Shown one piece after another: positions 45,579 through 52,961 of a DNA stretch of 64,000 nucleotides. Under the pieces are notes generated by a model. It saw only the letters and a list, made by a program, of their open reading frames with translations. It searched no databases and was not told where the DNA came from. This DNA comes from Kordia aestuariivivens. Lineage in GTDB: Bacteria; Bacteroidota; Bacteroidia; Flavobacteriales; Flavobacteriaceae. Location: assembly GCF_014397005.1 (NCBI RefSeq), contig NZ_JACGWS010000013.1, positions 1 to 64,000 of the forward strand, given 5' to 3'. A program made the position numbers and the translations under genes. Each line of letters begins with the position of its first letter. Positions within the stretch are counted from its first letter, which is position 1.

Positions 45579-45660
45579 GTGAATTCCATAGCAGCTTCAA
45601 AAATATTAAAATCAACATACACATTGCTCACGCTGACATGCAAAGTCTTAAAAATCTTAC
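45579..45660. pseudogene. Relic copy of the ACC-deaminase-like gene's 5' region
   Basis: GTGAATTCCATAGCAGCTTC followed by AAAAATATT matches GGAATTCCATAGAAGCTTC and AAAAATACC at 34719-34749. On the minus strand it encodes MEFTTVDILIFY then stop, a truncated start. Together with the promoter at 45667 it shows that about 130 bp spanning the start and upstream region were duplicated. The rest of 45471-45832 holds no other gene. Confidence 0.55.
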
Positions 45661-45666
45661 TAATAA

Positions 45667-45698
45667 TTTTGATTTTGAGTAAGATTCCTATAGCTTTA
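45667..45698 (+). promoter_or_regulatory. Promoter, copy 2 of a three-copy family
   Basis: TTTTG (45667-45671), N19, TAGCTTTA (45691-45698). It is nearly identical to 34804-34835, including the spacer, and lies upstream of the T9SS protein gene. Confidence 0.6.
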
Positions 45699-45832
45699 AC
45701 AATAACTTATGCGATCACCTAAATTAGGGTACGTTATAAGAGAAATAACAGGGAATTCCTGTGATGTCTATGTTAGTAAAAATTACCATAAAACTAATTA
45801 AAGATTACAAAACGTTACCAAACCAAGAAACT

Positions 45833-46447
45833 ATGAAAAGAAGCATCCTTATTTTTACAATCTTCCTGACTTTTGTGTGTACGTCCTTCGGGCAAACAAA
45901 TCCTGTTTTAAATTTAACTTGGGATCATACTTACGTATACCCTCCAGGGAACAACTATTTTGACCTTTCATGGGATGAACCTGCATTACCTCACGATGCG
46001 TTAATTGGATATAATGTATATCGAGGAACTGAATTATATAGATTTCAAACTGAAAACTCGCTTTATAATTTAATACAAGGTGCAAATTGTGGAGAAGACT
46101 TCTTATTTTACAACCCAGCACCTTTTTTTGTACACGTAACTGCTGTTTACAGTCCAAATAACACGGAGTCAACATTCACAGAAACCGTTCAAGTTGATGG
46201 CCCATTATTGAGCAATCCTGAATTTAAAAAAATGGATGCCATTCTCTATCCAAATCCAACAAGCGGAATACTGCATATCGGAAACACAAATTTGACGAAG
46301 ATTTTAGTATATGACATTTCAGGGAAAATTATACGTGAACTTAAACCGCAAGCTACCGTTGACTTATCAAACATGCCAAAAGGTTTTTATTTCATAAAAT
46401 TGATGTCTGAAAAAGGAGAAACAACAGATAAGATTATTGTTTACTAA
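45833..46447 (+). CDS. Small T9SS-exported protein with fibronectin-like domain
   Basis: A 204-aa protein. The signal peptide is MKRSILIFTIFLTFVCTSFG. A fibronectin-type-III-like domain follows (LTWDHTYVYPPGNNYFDLSW, GYNVYRGTELYRF), then a type A T9SS sorting domain (AILYPNPTSGILHIGN, ILVYDISGKIIREL, GFYFIKL, TDKIIVY). The ATG at 45833 was chosen because it begins the signal peptide. It should be secreted or anchored at the cell surface. Ligand unknown. Confidence 0.85.
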   Translation: MKRSILIFTIFLTFVCTSFGQTNPVLNLTWDHTYVYPPGNNYFDLSWDEPALPHDALIGYNVYRGTELYRFQTENSLYNLIQGANCGEDFLFYNPAPFFVHVTAVYSPNNTESTFTETVQVDGPLLSNPEFKKMDAILYPNPTSGILHIGNTNLTKILVYDISGKIIRELKPQATVDLSNMPKGFYFIKLMSEKGETTDKIIVY

Positions 46448-46499
46448 CGCTTTTATGACTTAAAATTTTCAGGTGCTTTCTTGTAAAATCTTGTAGAAA

Positions 46500-46566
46500 C
46501 ATCACATATACCGCAAAACCTGAAACATCTTTATCCATCCATAAATAATCATTCTCATATCTGACA
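46500..46566 (-). pseudogene. 3' relic of a second HExxH mini-protein gene
   Basis: On the minus strand the segment reads WIKMFQVLRYM and stop, matching the tail KWFQVFRYM of the intact gene at 47983-48306. Another frame just upstream gives YENDYLW, against YENEANFEYL of the intact protein. It is a frameshifted, truncated duplicate. Confidence 0.45.
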
Positions 46567-46569
46567 AAG

Positions 46570-46601
46570 TTTTGATTTTCAATAGGATTCCTATAACTTT
46601 A
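46570..46601 (+). promoter_or_regulatory. Promoter, copy 3 of a three-copy family
   Basis: TTTTG (46570-46574), N19, TAACTTTA (46594-46601), with the spacer AGGATTCCTA as in copy 2. It lies just upstream of the HEAT-like gene. Confidence 0.55.
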
Positions 46602-46614
46602 TCAATCACTAATA

Positions 46615-47889
46615 TTGGCATGTAAATTAAGTTTAAGTATAAAGATATGTATAGAAAATAATAGACTCATATTTTGTTCTTGTGTAGACGAAGAAGAAAA
46701 CCCTGAAAAGGATAAACTTGTAGATTATTACACTTGGTATTTGACAAAATATCTTGGTTCTAGAGAATCTTCAATAAGAGGGAAAATTATGATGCCTAAA
46801 AAAGATTTAGGAAATGGAATCAATTTAAAGAATATACTTCATCAATTAAACTCAGAGATAAATTGTTTTGATTTTGAGTATGCTCCATCAGAAGGAGATT
46901 GTTTACAAGTAGAAATTCCACATGCAATCGAAAGATTTAGATATTTTAAAGTACTATTTATTAACAACAAATGGAAACAAGGTTCAAATCCTGTCTTTGC
47001 TTCAGTCACCGAAGAAATAGCGAGTGGAAGAATAAAAAGGTCAATAAGTAAAGACCTGAATCCTTCTCAGACAACTGTTTGGGTTACATCTGCCAAAAAT
47101 TCTATTGAAACGCTTTTTGATAAACTTTTTACGGATTCTTCCGAAGAAACACATTGGAACTATATTACAGAATTAGTACAGCGAGAACCCCAAATATGCC
47201 TTCATAAAGCGGCTTCTTTAGTTTCATCAAATGTGTTGAAGGAAAAAATAATCGGCATAAAGCTTTTTATTAAACTTTATTATTCAAAATATGATACTGA
47301 AAGAATACTTAAAATCTTATTTCATCTCTTAAAATCTGAACAAGAAAACGAAATAATAAGTCTCCTAATAAGCGTAATGGATATTGATAATAAGAATTTG
47401 ACTGATAACCAAATTGACTTGCTTTGTACTTTTAAAAACCATAATGCTAATATAAAGTTTAGCTTAATGAATGCTTTTTCTGAGCTCGCTACTGAAAAAA
47501 CAATTGATGTATATATCGAATTATCAAATGATAAAAATATCGGAATAAAACAAACAGCTATCTATAACTTAGCAGAGGTCATAGAAACAGATACTGATGA
47601 AATTAGAAAAGCACTCTGGGACAAAGTGTTAGATACAGATCAAAAAACCAGATCCTATGCTATCTTAGGCTTGGCAAAACGCAAAGATGAAAAAATAAAA
47701 GACTTTTTAATACACAAACTTGAAAGTATCGATCATAGTGGAACACTAATTTTAGAAGCAATTGAAACACTAAATGATAAAAGTCTAATTCCCTTTATTG
47801 AAAACCAAATAGAAAAACATAAAGTCTATGCCTCACATCTTCATAAATGGCTTTTAGAAACCTTGGACACTTTGAAATCAGTAAAATAA
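46615..47889 (+). CDS. HEAT-repeat-like protein
   Basis: Up to 424 aa. The N-terminal 110 residues are alpha/beta and unrecognised (VDEEENPEKDKLVDYYTWYL, CLQVEIPHAIERFRYFKVLF). Residues about 175-420 are repeated helical pairs of HEAT/ARM type (ATEKTIDVYIELSNDKNIGI, KQTAIYNLAEVIETDTDEIR, RSYAILGLAKRKDEKIKDFL). The start is uncertain: the frame begins with a TTG only about 14 nt after the -7 element, and the first in-frame ATG is at 46789. Likely a protein-protein interaction module. AT-rich. Confidence 0.65.
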   Translation: MACKLSLSIKICIENNRLIFCSCVDEEENPEKDKLVDYYTWYLTKYLGSRESSIRGKIMMPKKDLGNGINLKNILHQLNSEINCFDFEYAPSEGDCLQVEIPHAIERFRYFKVLFINNKWKQGSNPVFASVTEEIASGRIKRSISKDLNPSQTTVWVTSAKNSIETLFDKLFTDSSEETHWNYITELVQREPQICLHKAASLVSSNVLKEKIIGIKLFIKLYYSKYDTERILKILFHLLKSEQENEIISLLISVMDIDNKNLTDNQIDLLCTFKNHNANIKFSLMNAFSELATEKTIDVYIELSNDKNIGIKQTAIYNLAEVIETDTDEIRKALWDKVLDTDQKTRSYAILGLAKRKDEKIKDFLIHKLESIDHSGTLILEAIETLNDKSLIPFIENQIEKHKVYASHLHKWLLETLDTLKSVK

Positions 47890-47982
47890 AAGCATAATTT
47901 CTTGCAAAACTTTGTAAAAATGATATGTACTAAAAGTGCACTTTTTTTGTTTCGCAATTGGACATTGAGCAGAGTCGAAATG

Positions 47983-48306
47983 TCACATATACCGAAAAAC
48001 CTGAAACCACTTCCGTTTCTTTAAATACTCAAAATTTGCTTCGTTTTCATAGGCTTCGCGTTCAAAACTTAGGTTTCTATACGCTTTATTTCGATTTCGG
48101 TAATAGCAGAGTTTTACAAACCACTCCAACACATATATAATATAAAAAGGCAGCACTAATAACTCCATTTGTTGTCGCAGGTGAATGCGTTCATGATGTA
48201 CCAAAACAGCATTGCTTTTATCTTTCGCTTCCCGCAAAAAAATAAAAGGATACAAGGTAATTCCTCGAAAATCTCTCGGAACTAGATATTTTGACACAAA
48301 AACCAT
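47983..48306 (-). CDS. Small HExxH (M56/BlaR1-like) putative metalloprotein
   Basis: A 107-aa protein. LVHHERIHLRQQMELLVLPF holds an HERIH zinc motif at the start of a hydrophobic helix, as in membrane-associated M56-like peptidases. A second helix (YIIYVLEWFVKLCYY) and the acidic FEREAYENEANF, which could supply the third ligand, follow. Such stand-alone proteins are found in Flavobacteriaceae. Proteolytic activity is unproven. It is a short, complete gene with an ATG at 48306. Confidence 0.72.
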   Translation of the reverse strand: MVFVSKYLVPRDFRGITLYPFIFLREAKDKSNAVLVHHERIHLRQQMELLVLPFYIIYVLEWFVKLCYYRNRNKAYRNLSFEREAYENEANFEYLKKRKWFQVFRYM

Positions 48307-48356
48307 ATCAATAGCTATTAACCTGAATTATATATTAGAAAATCTATTACATCTCT

Positions 48357-48453
48357 GAACCACTGCAAATACTAACGCTACGCTGCATTTTTTAATTTAA
48401 CCATAGCGGTGCTATACTGAAATTAAGAAAAAACTAGTATTTGCGGTAGTTCA
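48357..48453. repeat. Long imperfect palindrome
   Basis: Outer arms CACTGCAAATACTA and TAGTATTTGCGGTAG pair, and so do inner arms TTTTTTAATTT/AATTAAGAAAAAA and ATAGC/GCTAT, giving one hairpin of about 97 bp with a 13-nt bulge. It lacks coding potential. It could be a MITE-like element or a strong transcript end. Confidence 0.5.
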
Positions 48454-48500
48454 AACCTTCATCACGAAGTTCTAATACATAATTCCGGTTCAAAATTTAA

Positions 48501-48677
<177 letters not shown>

Positions 48678-48812
48678 AAACTATGGATCTTATCTTTATG
48701 AAGTATAAAAGAGCTACTGCACAGTTGAATCGTGTAGACATTCGCTATCCCTAGTACATTTTAAACCAAACACGTTTTAAAATGATGCCTAACGATACAA
48801 TCCAACTATAAA

Positions 48813-50807
48813 ATGACAGTACAAGAACATATTTTACAAGGAATTCCGAACGAGTTACCAAACTTAAAACCGTACGATCCAAACATCAATCACGCGCCAA
48901 AGCGAAAAGAAATACTATCAGCAGTAGAAAAGAAACTAGCATTGCGAAATGCATTGCGCTATTTTGATAAGAAACACCACGAAGTTTTATTGCCCGAATT
49001 TAAAAACGAACTCGAAACCTATGGACGTATCTATATGCATCGTTTTCGTCCCGATTACAAAATATATGCACGTCCAATAGACGAATATCCTGGAAAAACA
49101 AATCAGGCGAAAGCGATCATGTTGATGATTCAGAACAATCTGGATTACGCAGTAGCGCAACATCCGCACGAACTGATTACCTATGGTGGAAATGGTGGCG
49201 TGTTCCAAAACTGGGCACAATATCTTCTAATCATGAAGTATTTGGCAGAAATGAACGAAGAGCAAACCTTAGTTGTATATTCTGGACATCCGCTCGGATT
49301 ATTTCCTTCGCACAAAGATGCACCAAGAGTTGTCGTAACGAATGGAATGATGATTCCCAACTATTCAAAACCTGATGATTGGGAAAAATTCAACGCACTT
49401 GGCGTGACGCAATACGGGCAAATGACCGCAGGAAGTTATATGTACATTGGTCCGCAAGGAATTGTACACGGAACCACGATTACCGTATTGAATGGTGGAC
49501 GAAAGATTTCTAAAAATGGCGAAGGCTTGGCTGGAAAGTTATTCCTAACGGCTGGATTGGGTGGTATGAGTGGCGCACAACCGAAAGCTGGAAACATTGC
49601 TGGTTGTATCACGGTGTGTGCAGAAGTAAATCCGAAAGCAACAGAAACGCGTCATTCGCAAGGTTGGATTGACGAAGTTATACACGATTTAGACGAATTG
49701 GTCACCAGAGTCAATTTCGCGAAAGCGAACAAAGAAATCGTTTCCATCGCATACCAAGGAAACATTGTAGACGTTTGGGAAAAGTTTGATGAAGCAAATG
49801 TGTATGTAGATTTAGGAAGCGATCAAACCTCGTTACACAATCCGTGGGCTGGCGGCTATTATCCAACAGGATTATCGTACGAGGAATCGAACGAAATGAT
49901 GGCAAGCAATCCTGAACTCTTTAAAGAAAAAATACAAGAAACCTTGCGCAGACATGCCGCAGCCGTGAATAAACATACTGAAAAAGGAACGTACTTTTTT
50001 GATTACGGAAACGCCTTTTTATTAGAAGCTTCACGTGCTGGCGCTGATGTGATGGCGGAAAACGGCATCGATTTTAAATATCCGAGTTATGTACAAGACA
50101 TTATGGGACCGATGTGTTTCGATTATGGTTTTGGACCTTTCCGTTGGGTATGCGCTTCGGGAAAACCAGAAGATTTAGCCAAAACAGATACAATTGCCTG
50201 TAAAGTGTTGGAAGAAATCATGAAAGTTTCTCCACCAGAAATTCAACAGCAAATGGCGGATAATATTCAATGGATTAAAGGTGCGCAAGAAAATAAACTC
50301 GTGGTAGGTTCGCAAGCGCGAATTCTATATGCAGACTCCGAAGGTCGTATGAAAATTGCGCAAGCATTCAACGAAGCTATTGAACGTGGCGAGATTGGCC
50401 CTGTGATTTTAGGACGCGATCATCACGATGTTTCTGGAACCGATTCTCCTTATAGAGAAACCTCCAATATCTATGATGGTTCACAGTTTACAGCAGATAT
50501 GGCGATCCATAATGTCATTGGTGATAGTTTTAGAGGCGCAACTTGGGTTTCCATTCACAACGGCGGTGGCGTTGGTTGGGGCGAGGTAATTAATGGCGGC
50601 TTCGGCATGGTTCTTGATGGTTCTAAGGAAGCATCAAGACGCTTACATTCTATGTTATTTTGGGATGTAAATAATGGAATAGCGAGACGAAGTTGGGCAC
50701 GAAATGAAGAAGCTATTTTTGCCATAAAACGCGCTATGGAAGTAGAACCAAATTTAAAAGTGACACTACCAAATATAGTAGATGATGCATTGTTAGACCA
50801 AGAATAG
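48813..50807 (+). CDS. hutU: Urocanate hydratase
   Basis: A 664-aa enzyme of histidine degradation that converts urocanate to imidazolonepropionate using tightly bound NAD. Recognisable blocks are ITYGGNGGVFQNWAQYLL (about residue 121), LGGMSGAQPKAGNIAGC, YVDLGSDQTSLHNPWAGGYY, and the active-site region FDYGFGPFRWVCASG with the conserved Cys. VSIHNGGGVGWGEVINGG near the C-terminus is typical. No other hut gene lies in the window. The protein is longer than the usual ~560 aa, as in Bacteroidota relatives. Confidence 0.95.
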   Translation: MTVQEHILQGIPNELPNLKPYDPNINHAPKRKEILSAVEKKLALRNALRYFDKKHHEVLLPEFKNELETYGRIYMHRFRPDYKIYARPIDEYPGKTNQAKAIMLMIQNNLDYAVAQHPHELITYGGNGGVFQNWAQYLLIMKYLAEMNEEQTLVVYSGHPLGLFPSHKDAPRVVVTNGMMIPNYSKPDDWEKFNALGVTQYGQMTAGSYMYIGPQGIVHGTTITVLNGGRKISKNGEGLAGKLFLTAGLGGMSGAQPKAGNIAGCITVCAEVNPKATETRHSQGWIDEVIHDLDELVTRVNFAKANKEIVSIAYQGNIVDVWEKFDEANVYVDLGSDQTSLHNPWAGGYYPTGLSYEESNEMMASNPELFKEKIQETLRRHAAAVNKHTEKGTYFFDYGNAFLLEASRAGADVMAENGIDFKYPSYVQDIMGPMCFDYGFGPFRWVCASGKPEDLAKTDTIACKVLEEIMKVSPPEIQQQMADNIQWIKGAQENKLVVGSQARILYADSEGRMKIAQAFNEAIERGEIGPVILGRDHHDVSGTDSPYRETSNIYDGSQFTADMAIHNVIGDSFRGATWVSIHNGGGVGWGEVINGGFGMVLDGSKEASRRLHSMLFWDVNNGIARRSWARNEEAIFAIKRAMEVEPNLKVTLPNIVDDALLDQE

Positions 50808-50833
50808 TATATTAACCCAAAAAAAGCAATGAT

Positions 50834-51385
50834 ATGAAAAAAATTAAATTACTTATCCCTGTAGTCGCGCTACTACTACTCGTTTCTTCTTGTATTTCGG
50901 TCAGAGTGGTTTCTGATTATGATAAAGAAGCTGACTTTAAATCGTATAAAACTTTTGCGTTTTACAAAACTGGAATTGACCAAGTAGAGATTTCAGATTT
51001 AGATAAGAAAAGAATTCTTCGTTCAATTGAAAAAGAGATGATGGCAAAAGGTTTTGTGAAGTCTGAAAACCCAGATCTTTTAGTAAATATCATGACCAAA
51101 GCAAATAAGCGTGTTGACATTAACAACAATGCCTATTTTGGTTGGGGATGGGGATTTCAGCCATGGTTTTGGGGTGGAGGCGTTCCATTGAACACGGTGA
51201 CGACACGTACAGAAGGTGTATTATACATTGATTTAATAGATACAAAACAAAAAGAATTGGTATGGCAAGGAAGAGGTTCAGGAAACCTAAGTGGCAGCCG
51301 TAGCATGGAAAAAAAAGAAGCACGAATTCAAGAGTTTGTTGCTGAAATTATGAAAGAATATCCACCAGTGGCAGAAGCCAACTAA
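50834..51385 (+). CDS. DUF4136 lipoprotein
   Basis: A 183-aa lipoprotein with the lipobox LLVSSC near residue 20. The domain contains SDYDKEADFKSYKTFAFYK at the start, ILRSIEKEMMAKGFVKSENP, PDLLVNIMTKANKRV, a Gly/Trp-rich loop (WGWGFQPWFWGG) and the strand EGVLYIDLIDTKQKELVWQG, all typical of DUF4136. It is 26 bp after hutU, possibly by read-through. Role in the envelope unknown. A strong terminator follows. Confidence 0.88.
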   Translation: MKKIKLLIPVVALLLLVSSCISVRVVSDYDKEADFKSYKTFAFYKTGIDQVEISDLDKKRILRSIEKEMMAKGFVKSENPDLLVNIMTKANKRVDINNNAYFGWGWGFQPWFWGGGVPLNTVTTRTEGVLYIDLIDTKQKELVWQGRGSGNLSGSRSMEKKEARIQEFVAEIMKEYPPVAEAN

Positions 51386-51403
51386 CAAGAATATATTCTA
51401 TAT

Positions 51404-51442
51404 AAAAAAACCTCGAAATGGTCTCATTTCGAGGTTTTTTTT
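51404..51442. terminator. Terminator after the DUF4136 gene
   Basis: AAAAAAACCTCGAAATG / CATTTCGAGGTTTTTTT perfect long stem with a four-base loop. Confidence 0.88.
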
Positions 51443-51887
51443 ATACGCTTATGTCGTTTTTGCTCCGCTGCGTAGATGCTCTACTCAAGAGCTTAGAATC
51501 TGTGCACTTGAGTAGAGATTCTGTGCTCTTGTGTACAGTGGCACCACTACAAAAGCTAAAATTCTCCGCTGCAAATACCCAAAAGCACAGGTGAAAAAGG
51601 TCAAAACCTCCGCTGCTTTTTACTTTTTCCTCCTTTGCTTTTGGGCAAAAGCAAAGGTGCTTTTTCAAATAGACTTTTTATGGTAGCTATTTCTTTACTT
51701 TAGGTGAAATTTTCCACAAACCACCCTCGCTAATTTTCGATATTTATTATATAAATCAACCATAACATAGCCTATTTTCTAAAACTATTTTCTGAAAAGT
51801 TGTTGCTACATCATGCGTTTTATGTTTTTATTACGGGTTCATTTTATCACAATTTCATATATTTACTTGTTTAAAAACTGATTTGAA
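51443..51887. other. Gene-free region with degenerate repeats
   Basis: It contains partly repeated words (ACTCAAGAGC and ACTTGAGTAGAG around 51482-51516; CTCCGCTGC at 51469, 51568 and 51609; CAAAAGCAAAGG near 51645). No credible coding frame or promoter was seen. The last 200 bp are AT-rich leader sequence of the MORN protein gene. Confidence 0.4.
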
Positions 51888-52730
51888 ATGACTAGAAAAA
51901 TCCTTTTCTCTTTAACGATATGCTTTCTGTTCACCTGCTTTTCATTCGCGCAAAGCGATTTTCACATTAAGCTCGACAAAAAGAATCGGGTACAAGAGAT
52001 TGGTGCAAAGCTAAATGGTGAGAAGGAAGGCTTATTTTTCCGCTTTAAGCGAAACGGAAAACACAAATCGTTCTTTTATGAAAATGGTAAAAAGAAAAAA
52101 GTAGCGCCATCAAAAGTAATCGTTGAAAAGAAACAAGATCCATTTTCGGAAGGTCAAATCTTAGAAGAAAGTTTTGGTATTAGTAAAGGTGGAATTCGCG
52201 AAGGCTTGTGGTATACGTTTGATGAAGAAAAACAATTTAAAGAAGTTTCTCAATATAAAAATGGTGTTTTGCACGGTATGAAATATCGTTTTCATCAAGA
52301 TGGTGAAGTACTTGCAATTGAAAGGTACATTAACGGAAAAAAGCACGGTATTTCAAAAGAGTTTCATAGTGGTGGCGCATTGCATTACAGTACCGAATAT
52401 AAGAACGGTAAAATTGTAGATGGTAAAAATGTATACTACTATCCTAACGGAAATAAAAAGCTTGTTGACCACTACAAAAACGGATTAAAGTTTGGAAAAA
52501 GTACTACGTATTACGAATCTGGAGCTATTGAAATTGAAGGTATATATCGCGATAAAGGACTGCCAGAAGGTCCTTGGATAGAATATTATGAAAGTGGCAC
52601 TATTAAAGAAAAATACATCTATAAACACGGAATTTTTCATGGAGAATATACCATCTACGATGAAGAAGGTACGATCTTAAAACAATACATTTACAAAAAC
52701 GATAAGCTCATTAAAACGATTATTGAGTAG
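51888..52730 (+). CDS. Exported YwqK/MORN-repeat protein
   Basis: A 280-aa protein with a signal peptide (MTRKILFSLTICFLFTCFSF, ending AQS). From residue about 25 it consists of some ten MORN-type repeats of about 22 residues, e.g. YKNGVLHGMKYRFHQDGEV, YINGKKHGISKEFHSGGAL and YKNGLKFGKSTTYYESGAI. Such proteins are often annotated as YwqK-family antitoxins, but an exported copy without a toxin partner gives no support for that role. Probably a periplasmic or surface beta-sheet protein. Confidence 0.82.
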   Translation: MTRKILFSLTICFLFTCFSFAQSDFHIKLDKKNRVQEIGAKLNGEKEGLFFRFKRNGKHKSFFYENGKKKKVAPSKVIVEKKQDPFSEGQILEESFGISKGGIREGLWYTFDEEKQFKEVSQYKNGVLHGMKYRFHQDGEVLAIERYINGKKHGISKEFHSGGALHYSTEYKNGKIVDGKNVYYYPNGNKKLVDHYKNGLKFGKSTTYYESGAIEIEGIYRDKGLPEGPWIEYYESGTIKEKYIYKHGIFHGEYTIYDEEGTILKQYIYKNDKLIKTIIE

Positions 52731-52734
52731 GTTT

Positions 52735-52870
52735 TTAGATGCGGCTGCGCCTTTTGGATCGCTTTGCTTTTAGATCGCTTTGCTCTTGGACTGCTTTGCT
52801 GTTAGACGCTATACATGTCGGATGTCTTCCTGCGGAGGCAGGAATCTATTATAAAAAACCCTCATCTTAT
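52735..52870. repeat. Intergenic repeat cassette, copy 1
   Basis: Runs of a degenerate word (GATCGCTTTGCTTTTA, GCTTTGCTCTTGGACTGC) are followed by the palindrome TTCCTGCGGAGGCAGGAA and TCTATTATAAAA. Related cassettes follow at 56270-56500 and 59640-59940. Confidence 0.6.
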
Positions 52871-52877
52871 ATATAAC

Positions 52878-52910
52878 AAAAAACCAGCGAAGTAAACTCC
52901 GCTGGCTTGA
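52878..52910 (-). terminator. Terminator of the 1039-aa T9SS protein gene
   Basis: CCAGCGAAGTAAACTCCGCTGG hairpin; on the minus strand the stem is followed by TTTTTT. Nearly the same hairpin follows two other leftward genes (56505 and 59952). Confidence 0.75.
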
Positions 52911-52961
52911 TTTACTTTATATAAAACAATCATCCTATTTTAGGACGACTTATTTGAAAAG

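Noticed and set aside
51888-52730. Toxin-antitoxin antitoxin (YwqK)
   Set aside because: The protein has a signal peptide and no adjacent toxin. The MORN-repeat description is what the sequence supports.
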